Origin: an uncultured Eubacteriales bacterium
GTDB taxonomy: Bacteria; Bacillota; Clostridia; Christensenellales; QAND01
Length of the DNA stretch: 9,371 nucleotides
Direction: 5' to 3'
NCBI GenBank assembly: GCA_900546685.1
Contig: UREB01000055.1
Location: 1-9,371 of the forward strand
The notes beneath the pieces are model-generated. The model was given only the letters and a program-made list of their open reading frames with translations. It did not search any database and had not been told where the DNA came from. Within the stretch, counting starts at the first letter, position 1, and the number at the start of each line of letters is the position of its first letter. The translations under genes and the position numbers were made by a program. Of this stretch, positions 1 through 5,411 are shown piece by piece.

Positions 1-1
1 C

Positions 2-379
2 GGGGATATTGGATATGTCCGAACCATTGAAATGCGCAACGGCGCGCCTACCCTTGTGGTTGAATTTGGTACATGCCTATCACAAGCGTACAGCGGGACA
101 GACCTGGACATCCTCGATCTTGCGTACGCTGCTACTGTCCACAAGTCGCAGGGCAGCGAATACGATTGTGTCTTGCTTTCCCTGCAGACCGGCCATTATC
201 CAATGTTAACGCGCTCTTTGCTCTATACGGCGGTTACGCGCGCCAAGAAAAAGGTAATCATCGTCGGCAACCAGGCCGCCATTCGTCTAGCCGTGCATGC
301 AAAAAATGATGCCGTTCGATGCACAGCATTGGCAGCGCGCATCCAAGAACAAAGGAGGTTGTCATGGCAACATACCTAG
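2..379 (+). CDS. RecD2-like superfamily 1 DNA helicase, C-terminal fragment
   Basis: This open frame enters from the left edge, so only about the last 125 residues are present. It shows the closing motifs of a superfamily 1B helicase: a GDIGYV stretch at the very start, then TVHKSQGSE (nt 137-163), then LLYTAVTRAKKK (nt 218-253), the arginine-containing motif VI that contacts ATP, followed by IIVG. This order and wording match the C-terminal domain 2 of RecD2/TraA-type 5'-3' helicases. Such proteins unwind DNA from 5' tails; on mobile elements they are found alone, without RecB and RecC. The stop codon lies 13 nt inside the next gene, so the two are translationally close and probably share a transcript. 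Substrate and full domain layout cannot be judged because the N-terminus lies outside the window. A TraA-type relaxase-helicase is a less likely alternative. Confidence 0.85.
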   Translation, partial: GDIGYVRTIEMRNGAPTLVVEFGTCLSQAYSGTDLDILDLAYAATVHKSQGSEYDCVLLSLQTGHYPMLTRSLLYTAVTRAKKKVIIVGNQAAIRLAVHAKNDAVRCTALAARIQEQRRLSWQHT

Positions 380-837
380 AAACCTATCGCACCAAAAAAC
401 TGGCGTACGAAGATTTGCTCTCCCATGGGCGGTCTTTGGACGGCAAGGAACTCTGTTTTTGTCTGGAAGCCATTTACAGGGTGCAGATACTGGAAACCCT
501 GTCGTTGCTGGAACGCACGTGTCCAACCGGCCAAAACGATTCAGCCTTTGCGCTGCACGCGCGTTTGGTTGCCGGTATTTTAGGCGGCCTGTTGGAAGAA
601 CGACGGTTCCGAATCTACAAGGACGAAAAAATAGCAAACGAGCAAGCGGCTGCCTATCAGTCCTGCTTTACCTGTTTCAATGAATTTACAAAGCTGTGCA
701 TTTCCGGTGACGCGGCATCGTATCCCTACACACTGCATCAGATGCTGTACACCTATTGCTGTGCGTGGCTGCAATACCGCAACACCATCGTTGACCTGGA
801 CCATCAATATTTCAAAAAGGAGGCAACATCGCCATGA
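364..837 (+). CDS. Hypothetical 157-aa element protein in helicase/SSAP operon
   Basis: I do not recognise this protein. The ATG at 364 was chosen because AAAGGAGG lies at 351-358 at good spacing; an in-frame ATG at 319 lies inside the helicase gene without a comparable site. The protein reads as soluble and mostly helical, with charged segments (LLEERRFRIYKDEKIANEQ) and a rather cysteine-rich C-terminal half (QSCFTCFNEFTKLC, TYCCAW). The cysteines are not spaced as a clear zinc finger. No signal peptide or membrane segment is visible. It overlaps the helicase stop by 16 nt and its own stop overlaps the next start (ATGA at 834-837), so it is tightly coupled to a helicase and a single-strand annealing protein. 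A role as an accessory of DNA recombination or replication is inferred from position only. Confidence 0.75.
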   Translation: MATYLETYRTKKLAYEDLLSHGRSLDGKELCFCLEAIYRVQILETLSLLERTCPTGQNDSAFALHARLVAGILGGLLEERRFRIYKDEKIANEQAAAYQSCFTCFNEFTKLCISGDAASYPYTLHQMLYTYCCAWLQYRNTIVDLDHQYFKKEATSP

Positions 838-1481
838 CCATGGACGAATATAAAGCAAAAGCCGTACAAACGCTCAATGTTTCGGAAATTGGGTTTAATC
901 CGTATGATTACCTGTCCCAGTCCACGCATCCTACCGGGGAAGCCTACTGGTATATTCCGCTGAACATCCAAATCAAATGGTTTCGCGCTGTCTACCCCAA
1001 CGGAGGCATCGACATCTCGACCGAAAAAGTAGAGAACGGACATCGTGTGACAGCGTATGTGTACGCTGAACACGACCAAAAGCTGCTCGCCAGCGCCCAA
1101 TGTGAAAAGTATGCAACACTTGAACGCAGCGATACCCAGGAATGGGCACAATTTGCGGCCAAATCCATCGCACTGGAAAGCGCAGGATTCGGCGAACACA
1201 TGTCGCTTGGCAACGTCGGTACAGTAGAGGAAAACGTCATGTACGACAACGCATCCGCTGTCCCCTTTGCCGTGCCGCAGCCAGCCAGTATGCAGATGAC
1301 TTTGGAACAGGCAAAAGCGCTCCCTTGCCGCATCAAAAAATATGGACAGATGACCTTGGGGCAGCTTGCTCTCACAGACCCTCAATCCATGCAATGGATT
1401 ATCAACGAATCCAATTTTGATGACGCTTTTAAGCAGGCGGCGCTTATGATTGTACGTTCGTATCAGTCGATGCCCGCTTAA
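834..1481 (+). CDS. Rad52-like single-strand annealing protein with ExoX-like C-terminal motif
   Basis: The 215-aa product has two recognisable parts. Residues about 38-118 resemble the Rad52/Rad22-type annealing fold seen in phage and plasmid proteins: YIPLNIQIKWFR with a following YPNG, a beta-rich middle (VTAYVYAEHDQKLLASAQ), and a closing helix AAKSIALESAGFG. Residues about 165-192 (KKYGQM-TLGQL---DPQSMQWI; Y170, G171, L175, G176, D182, P183, W188) match the short module found at the C-terminus of ExoX-like exonucleases. Proteins of the first kind coat single-stranded DNA and anneal complementary strands. ATG 834 overlaps the previous stop and is preceded by AAGGAGG (817-823); ATG 840 is a less likely start. 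The assignment is by motif reading, not by search, and the exact annealing family (Rad52, DdrA-like, Erf-like) is uncertain. Confidence 0.6.
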   Translation: MTMDEYKAKAVQTLNVSEIGFNPYDYLSQSTHPTGEAYWYIPLNIQIKWFRAVYPNGGIDISTEKVENGHRVTAYVYAEHDQKLLASAQCEKYATLERSDTQEWAQFAAKSIALESAGFGEHMSLGNVGTVEENVMYDNASAVPFAVPQPASMQMTLEQAKALPCRIKKYGQMTLGQLALTDPQSMQWIINESNFDDAFKQAALMIVRSYQSMPA

Positions 1482-1495
1482 TGCCCCGTTTGTTC

Positions 1496-1524
1496 AGAGG
1501 GGCGGTCATAATGGCCGCTCCTCT
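1496..1524 (+). promoter_or_regulatory. Intergenic hairpin just upstream of the primase-like gene's ribosome binding site
   Basis: Positions 1496-1507 and 1513-1524 pair over 12 bp, two of them G-T wobbles, with loop ATAAT. The stem ends two bases before the AAAGGAGGTG site at 1527-1536. There is no T-run, so this is not an intrinsic terminator. A hairpin in this position may protect the downstream mRNA end after processing, or tune translation of the next gene. That role is inferred. Confidence 0.5.
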
Positions 1525-1541
1525 TGAAAGGAGGTGACGCC

Positions 1542-2612
1542 ATGCAGTCTTTTTCTCTTACCATGCAAGATATCTTGCCCCTGCTGCCGTTGGATACAGT
1601 GGCCAAGGGCCGGTCGGTAGATTTGCCTTGCCCGGCCTGTAACGATACAAAAAAGCACCTGAACATCAACCTTGAAAAAAATGTGTTCCGCTGCAACCGC
1701 TGTGGCGAGCACGGCGGTGTTTTGAGCTTGTATTGCCTGTACTATCCGCAAAGTATGAAATCAGCGTTTCATGAAATTCAGAGGCAGCTTCAGGGAGAGA
1801 CCGTACACCGAAAAATGGCTGTGCCTGAAAAAGCGGTCGCAAAAAAGTATGTGTCTCAGTCTCTTCTGGCGGATACATCCGTGCGTGATAAGACGTACCG
1901 TGCGTTGCTTTCGCTTTTATGTCTGAGCAGTGACCACGAAAAGGATCTGCTGCGTCGGGGGCTGTCTTACCAAATGATAGAGGAAAACCTGTATCGTACC
2001 GTTCCTATGACAGGGCAGGCCATGCTTTGCCAAAAACTGCTGGAACAGGGCTGTACGTTGGCCGGGGTCCCCGGATTTTACCAAGCCAAATCCGGTCATT
2101 GGATGTTCGTGTCTCCCGGCCGTGGCTTTCTCATTCCTGTGTTGGATATGGCAGGCTGCATCCAGGGATTGATCGTCCGGCTCGACCAAAGCCATAAAGG
2201 AAAATATCGCTGGGTGTCCAGTTACGATTACCAAGGCGGTGTAAAAGCGTACGGATGGGTTCATATAGCGGGGTCTTTACAACCACAAATCCTTTTGACG
2301 GAGGGCCATCTGAAAGGTGAAATCGTGCATCGGCTCACGGGGCAAACGGTGGTTGCCGTACCCGGTGTCAACAACTTAACAGAGCTCAAACGACTTTTGC
2401 CAGCATTGTACAAACAAGGCGTAAGGCGGGTAATGACGGCGTATGATATGGATTTTCTGCGCAAGGAACCCGTGAAACGCGCCTATCATCAGCTTTGCGT
2501 CCTGCTGGAACAAAACAAGTTTGCTTATGGTTCTTATTTCTGGCCGCCAAAATACAACGGGCTGGACGATTACTGCCTGGCCTGTCAAAAAGAAAAAATA
2601 CGTTTTTACTGA
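1542..2612 (+). CDS. Primase-like protein: CHC2 zinc finger plus TOPRIM-like (DUF3854-type) domain
   Basis: The 356-aa product begins with a DnaG-type zinc finger: C30, C33, H39, C51 and C54 in PCPACN...KHLNI...FRCNRCGEHGG. A linker follows, then GRGFLIPVLD and a TOPRIM-like domain with the expected acidic residues: E254 in LLTEGHLKG and D302/D304 in AYDMD. A WPPKYNGLDD stretch near the end is typical of TOPRIM proteins of plasmids and phages. DnaG-type enzymes make RNA primers; this protein is shorter than DnaG (about 600 aa), lacks a helicase-binding tail, and may be a minimal or partial primase. ATG 1542 follows AAAGGAGGTG (1527-1536) and is preferred to the in-frame TTG at 1524, which lies before that site. 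It sits between an annealing protein and a segregation pair, as expected of an element replication module. Priming activity is not certain. Confidence 0.7.
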   Translation: MQSFSLTMQDILPLLPLDTVAKGRSVDLPCPACNDTKKHLNINLEKNVFRCNRCGEHGGVLSLYCLYYPQSMKSAFHEIQRQLQGETVHRKMAVPEKAVAKKYVSQSLLADTSVRDKTYRALLSLLCLSSDHEKDLLRRGLSYQMIEENLYRTVPMTGQAMLCQKLLEQGCTLAGVPGFYQAKSGHWMFVSPGRGFLIPVLDMAGCIQGLIVRLDQSHKGKYRWVSSYDYQGGVKAYGWVHIAGSLQPQILLTEGHLKGEIVHRLTGQTVVAVPGVNNLTELKRLLPALYKQGVRRVMTAYDMDFLRKEPVKRAYHQLCVLLEQNKFAYGSYFWPPKYNGLDDYCLACQKEKIRFY

Positions 2613-2662
2613 CACAATCCGTATTCTTGCGATTTTGCGCATTGGTCTGTGTCATTTATATA
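2610..2662 (+). promoter_or_regulatory. Candidate operator/promoter or centromere region upstream of parM-like gene
   Basis: The 71-nt gap before the ParM-like gene contains a perfect 7-bp inverted repeat, TGACACA (2610-2616) and TGTGTCA (2648-2654). It also holds a modest promoter-like pair, TTGCGC (2635-2640) and TATATA (2657-2662), with a 16-nt spacer. In ParM systems the centromere parC lies upstream of parM and also carries the promoter, which ParR represses. This gap is short for a full parC, so the call is tentative. Confidence 0.3.
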
Positions 2663-2683
2663 CGTTTCAAAGGAGGTTTTTCT

Positions 2684-3613
2684 ATGCTCATCAGTATTGA
2701 CCACGGTAATTTGTTCATCAAAACGCCGCATCTTCGTTTCCCTTCCGGCATTGTCCGTCGGTATGTGCATCCCCCTGTCACAAACGACGTCCTAGAATAC
2801 AACGGTGCTATCTATTCCCTATCCAACAATCGCCTAAGCTATCAGTACGATAAGACCCTAGACGAACGGTATTATCTATTGACACTGGTGGCCATTGCCA
2901 AAGAATTGGAGCTTGTGCATACCACACGCGCAGACATCACTCTTGCCGTTGGTCTGCCCCCGGAGCACTTTGGCCGTTTGCGCGCCCCGTTTGCCGCCTA
3001 TTTCAAAAAGAGCAGTGACCCCGTTACGTTTCGGTTTGCCGGCAAAGCGTATACCATTGACATCCGCAACGTAATGGTATTTCCTCAGGCGTTTGCCGCC
3101 GCCATTACACAGCAGGACGTCATTGCGCAGTATGCCCGTCTTGTCATCATTGACCACGGCGGATACACATTTGATTACGTCGGCCTTCGTGAAAACCGGC
3201 TGGACGTTGACATTTGCGGCAGTTTGGACAGCGGCATCATTTCCCTGTACAATCAGATTCGTGAAGCTGTCAACGCCGGGTACGGGCAGCAGCTTGATGA
3301 TACCCTCATCCAAGATGTACTGACCGGTAAACCCAACATTCTGAGCAAAGACATCAAGCGCATCATCCAAGACCATGCCCGGGCGCATGTAGAGGACAAT
3401 CTCAGCAAACTGCGTGAACTGCACATCGATTTACATACCCTCCCTGTTTTGATCATCGGAGGCGGCGCGTTGCTTTTGCGCCCTTACTATGAACAGTCCC
3501 CTCAGATTGCCAAAGCGTTCTTTTGTGCGGACACACTGGCAAACGCAAAAGGCTTTGAACAGCTCGGCAAGGCGCAGCTGCAACAGGCGGGTGATCTTGG
3601 TGAAAACGGATAA
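2684..3613 (+). CDS. parM: ParM-like actin-family segregation ATPase
   Basis: The 309-aa product carries the nucleotide-binding motifs of plasmid actins in order: phosphate-1 SIDHGN (D6, G8, N9) at the N-terminus, phosphate-2 IIDHGGYTFD (D157, G159, G160, T162, D164), and the adenosine motif LIIGGGALLL (G259-A262). Length is close to ParM of plasmid R1 (about 320 aa). These proteins polymerise with ATP into filaments that push sister plasmids apart, with ParR linking the filament to the centromere. ATG 2684 follows AAAGGAGG (2669-2676); a longer in-frame reading would start inside the primase-like gene without a site. The next gene overlaps it by 14 nt and looks like the ParR partner. A chaperone-type or StbA-like relative is possible, but the operon favours segregation. 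The symbol is by family resemblance; the Alp7A branch is an alternative. Confidence 0.82.
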   Translation: MLISIDHGNLFIKTPHLRFPSGIVRRYVHPPVTNDVLEYNGAIYSLSNNRLSYQYDKTLDERYYLLTLVAIAKELELVHTTRADITLAVGLPPEHFGRLRAPFAAYFKKSSDPVTFRFAGKAYTIDIRNVMVFPQAFAAAITQQDVIAQYARLVIIDHGGYTFDYVGLRENRLDVDICGSLDSGIISLYNQIREAVNAGYGQQLDDTLIQDVLTGKPNILSKDIKRIIQDHARAHVEDNLSKLRELHIDLHTLPVLIIGGGALLLRPYYEQSPQIAKAFFCADTLANAKGFEQLGKAQLQQAGDLGENG

Positions 3614-3932
3614 ACTGTTTCGTTTTACCATTCAAATCCCGGCCACTACACCTGAAAACTGCAAAGTCGGTGACTTTTTGGAATCGCTGAAAAATAAAAA
3701 AGCACGGTTCATCGTTTCCGTTGTCAGCGAGTACCTGGATGCGCATCCGGCATTGAGCAGCAGCACGTCCATCGTCGTACAGACACAGCCTTCCATCACG
3801 GAAGCTGCCATTTTAGCGATGATCGAGCGCGCTTTAGCACAACAACCCCGTACAAGCCATGAAACTGTACCAATGGACAGTAAAGAAGATTTGGCAAAAA
3901 GTATGTTGGCAGATATACAGTCCTTGTTTTAG
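3600..3932 (+). CDS. parR: ParR-like adaptor / centromere-binding protein
   Basis: This 110-aa product directly follows the ParM-like gene and overlaps its end by 14 nt. It opens with a short strand (LFRFTIQIP, residues 6-14), followed by helices (KVGDFLESLKNKKARFIVSVVSEYL), the layout of ribbon-helix-helix DNA-binding proteins. It closes with an acidic amphipathic tail (DSKEDLAKSMLADIQSLF), the place where ParR proteins contact ParM. The start is uncertain: GTG 3600 is preferred because GGCGGGTGATC upstream (3585-3595) resembles an extended Shine-Dalgarno at usable spacing; TTG 3597 and GTG 3591 are alternatives, and a longer frame from 3489 lies mostly inside parM. ParR sequences diverge strongly, so the name relies mainly on position, size and predicted fold. 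Its stop codon touches the terminator that ends the operon. Confidence 0.65.
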   Translation: MKTDKLFRFTIQIPATTPENCKVGDFLESLKNKKARFIVSVVSEYLDAHPALSSSTSIVVQTQPSITEAAILAMIERALAQQPRTSHETVPMDSKEDLAKSMLADIQSLF

Positions 3933-3954
3933 GCCGTCCGTTGGACGGCCTTTT
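3931..3954 (+). terminator. Intrinsic terminator of the recD-like to parR-like operon
   Basis: A 9-bp perfect stem, AGGCCGTCC (3931-3939) with GGACGGCCT (3943-3951), closes a 3-nt loop GTT and runs into TTTT (3951-3954). The stem begins inside the ParR-like stop codon, so it ends the whole leftward-entering operon. Confidence 0.85.
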
Positions 3955-3993
3955 CTACTGTATATCCTCTATTTTTTATACGATATATCTGCT

Positions 3994-4044
3994 TTGTTTC
4001 CTTTGGTATTGTGCCTAATATTGATAATACAGAGGTTCTTATCA
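3994..4044 (+). promoter_or_regulatory. Candidate promoter with adjacent inverted repeat, upstream of sigma operon
   Basis: TTGTTT (3994-3999) and TAATAT (4016-4021) are spaced by 16 nt, with TG just before the -10 box. A 6-bp inverted repeat, TGATAA (4022-4027) and TTATCA (4039-4044), spans the expected start of transcription and could be an operator. Transcription from here would meet the terminator at 4144-4173 before reaching the sigma-like gene, giving either a short RNA of roughly 145 nt or an attenuated leader. This is a consensus reading only. Confidence 0.4.
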
Positions 4045-4143
4045 TTGTTTATCGTACGAGGGATCGCATGTTCAGGAGATTTTCTTAACCGGCTTTCTAT
4101 GTAACATTTTTCTGTATCCGTTTCATCCGAAAAATATCTTTGC

Positions 4144-4173
4144 GGGTGCACCATATTTGGTGCGCCCCTTTTT
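4144..4173 (+). terminator. Intrinsic terminator or attenuator upstream of the sigma-like gene
   Basis: GGGTGCACCA (4144-4153) pairs with TGGTGCGCCC (4158-4167) over 10 bp with one G-T wobble and loop TATT, followed by C and TTTTT (4169-4173). No gene ends just upstream: the ParR-like gene already has its own terminator 200 nt earlier. It therefore most likely ends a short transcript from the candidate promoter at 3994, or acts as an attenuator for the sigma-like operon. Confidence 0.75.
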
Positions 4174-4240
4174 GTTTGTCAGGGGGTGATTCCGTTGCAC
4201 GCCTAACGCCCATTCAAGTAAAAATTCTAACTTTTGCAGC

Positions 4241-4302
4241 GTGCCATCCTTGGCTTCGTCTGTGCCCTGTCAAAGATGGCACAGCATGGAAGAAGGTGGC
4301 AC
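4241..4302 (+). promoter_or_regulatory. Leader with alternative pairings that can cover the sigma-like gene's ribosome binding site
   Basis: Four complementary blocks lie in a row: A GTGCCATC (4241-4248), B TGTGCC (4261-4266), C GATGGCACA (4275-4283) and D GGTGGCAC (4295-4302). D contains the Shine-Dalgarno of the next gene. A can pair with C (8 bp) or with D (8 bp, one wobble); B can pair with C (6 bp). A-D and B-C can nest and would hide the ribosome binding site, while A-C leaves it open. The pairing is seen in the sequence; switching is inferred. Confidence 0.45.
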
Positions 4303-4305
4303 ATG

Positions 4306-4704
4306 ATGTATAACGATGAAAACCGTCTCTTTTATCTTTTTTCCGCCTATGTTCAACGCCATGTTCAAGGCGCAAGGCTTGACTTTTTACAGAAAGCATA
4401 TCGGTGGCGCAACGAGGTTCCTATGGGCGATTGGCAAACGTACAATCATGCTTTTATAAGCAGCCCCATAGAGGACGCCCTTTACGAAAACGAGTTTGTA
4501 TTTGAGGAAGATCGCCTTGCCTCCGCTTTTCGACAGTTGCCGGAACGGCGCAAAAAGCTGTTGGAATATCTGTTTATTGAGGATCTGACGCCAAAGGATG
4601 CTGCCAACTGTCTCGGTTGTTCGGTAGACTACGTGTACCACCTCAAACGGTATACGTTGCGTACGCTCCGCAAAGCATTACAGGAGGACCAAAATGAGTT
4701 TTGA
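4306..4704 (+). CDS. Sigma-70 region 4-like regulatory protein (Tn916 Orf7-like)
   Basis: The 132-aa product ends in a sigma region 4-type helix-turn-helix: FRQLPERRKKLLEYLFIEDLTPKDAANCLGCSVDYVYHLKRYTLRTLRKAL (paraphrased span, residues 75-125), where the DLTPKDAANCLG and SVDYVYHLKRYTLR helices would read a -35 element. The N-terminal 65 residues do not show a clear region 2. ATG 4306 gives 6-nt spacing from AGAAGGTGG (4291-4299); ATG 4303 is an alternative, and an in-frame TTG at 4234 lies in the structured leader. Genes of this kind precede the recombination genes of Tn916-type elements, where they are thought to regulate excision or transfer. The next gene overlaps its end (ATG 4694 versus stop 4702-4704). 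It may act as half of a split sigma factor with that neighbour. Confidence 0.7.
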   Translation: MYNDENRLFYLFSAYVQRHVQGARLDFLQKAYRWRNEVPMGDWQTYNHAFISSPIEDALYENEFVFEEDRLASAFRQLPERRKKLLEYLFIEDLTPKDAANCLGCSVDYVYHLKRYTLRTLRKALQEDQNEF

Positions 4705-4897
4705 ACAACTGCTTAGAAACGCCAAACAAGGGGATGCAGCGGCCCTGGAACAGTTATTGGAGCTCTATCGGCCGCTACTGATGAAAAACAGCTATGTGTT
4801 TGGGCGGTTTTCGCCCGATTGTTACCAAACGCTTGTCGAACGCTTTTTGATCGCCGTTCGTTGCTTTAAAATGCCCGATGATTTGTCAGAAAATTGA
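4694..4897 (+). CDS. Small helix-turn-helix / sigma region 2-like protein (Tn916 Orf8-like)
   Basis: The 67-aa product has the pattern of the small HTH_16 family found next to Orf7-like genes in Tn916-type elements: an opening helix LLRNAKQGDAAALEQLLELYRPLL, then FSPDCYQTLVERFLIAVRCFKM, which corresponds to the region 2-type segment that contacts core RNA polymerase. AGGAGG (4682-4687) lies 6 nt before ATG 4694, and the start overlaps the end of the region 4-like gene by 11 nt, so the two products are probably made in fixed ratio. It is slightly shorter than usual for the family, ending at DDLSEN. A role with its neighbour in transcribing excision or transfer genes is inferred from the pairing. 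Confidence 0.65.
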   Translation: MSFEQLLRNAKQGDAAALEQLLELYRPLLMKNSYVFGRFSPDCYQTLVERFLIAVRCFKMPDDLSEN

Positions 4898-5186
4898 CTT
4901 TTTCCCTGTCTTGATAGGATGAGAGAACAATCTGAATCCTGACCTTGTACCTTGACATTTTTCCATACATACCTTGGTACTTCCTCCTGGAGCGAGCGAA
5001 ACACCCCGCCATGACCTTCAGAAGCCATAATGGTACGCCCGTCTGGCTATCGTGATGACAAGGGACGGCTCGGCATCGGAATGCGGGGAGAGCGCTTTAC
5101 AGCGTTTCTGTGGGCTATCTTTAGCCGCCAAGGTTTTTCATATTGATTTTTTTCTTCTTATCAATTAAAAATGAAAGGAGAATAAT
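4898..5186. other. 289-nt non-coding region between sigma/HTH pair and recombinase operon
   Basis: No convincing gene lies here. It holds a weak promoter-like pair TTGACT-15-TAGGAT (4894-4920), the motif ACCTTG three times (4942, 4949 and 4971), and a 12-bp word TGTACCTTGACA (4946-4957) that recurs at 5188-5199 at the start of the next gene. There are also two adjacent small hairpins: GCGCT/AGCGT (5092-5105) and GGCTA/TAGCC (5113-5126). A T-rich stretch follows (5133-5158), flanked by ATTGAT/ATCAAT (5142-5147, 5160-5165). The structured part is less AT-rich than the recombinase genes, which fits a regulatory or untranslated RNA function, not proven. Confidence 0.4.
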
Positions 5187-5411
5187 ATGTACCTTGACAA
5201 CAAAATAAAAAATGATCAATGTCCTGTATCGTTAGAGGAGCGAATGACGTATCTGCTAAGTAATGGAATTACGTTGACTTTTTCAGCAACACAAAATGAA
5301 AACGATTACAAAGAGCAGATTGTTGATTTGCTATCCAGTTCATTTTTCTCTCGTATTTCAAAAACAAAGGAGAGTCATGATGAAACTGCAACCTCTGACA
5401 ATACAAAATAG
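5187..5411 (+). CDS. Small 74-aa protein overlapping the recombinase; candidate directionality or accessory factor
   Basis: AAAGGAG (5174-5180) lies 6 nt before ATG 5187, a good ribosome binding site, and the frame runs 32 nt into the recombinase gene, giving tight translational coupling. The protein is acidic-polar with a central helical stretch (SLEERMTYLLSNGITLTFSA, then YKEQIVDLLSSSFFSRI) and a disordered Ser/Thr-rich tail. I do not recognise a family. Excision by large serine recombinases requires a small recombination directionality factor, often encoded beside the recombinase but with no common sequence, so this is a candidate by size and place alone. It lacks an evident helix-turn-helix of excisionase type. 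Confidence 0.6.
   Translation: MYLDNKIKNDQCPVSLEERMTYLLSNGITLTFSATQNENDYKEQIVDLLSSSFFSRISKTKESHDETATSDNTK

Noticed and set aside
4952..4980. TTGACA as the -35 box of a recombinase promoter
   Set aside because: At 15-18 nt spacing no acceptable -10 box exists (TGGTAC, TTGGTA), and the word is part of a 12-bp repeat also found in coding sequence.
4822..5028. A minus-strand 68-aa gene across the HTH gene end and the spacer
   Set aside because: No ribosome binding site of the strength seen elsewhere, opposite strand to the surrounding operon, and overlap with the HTH gene. Conservation of this DNA, if any, would more likely reflect the non-coding region.
5143..5171. Promoter TTGATT-17-TAAAAA for the small gene and recombinase
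   Set aside because: The start of transcription would fall inside the ribosome binding site at 5174-5180, so a usable leader would not be made.
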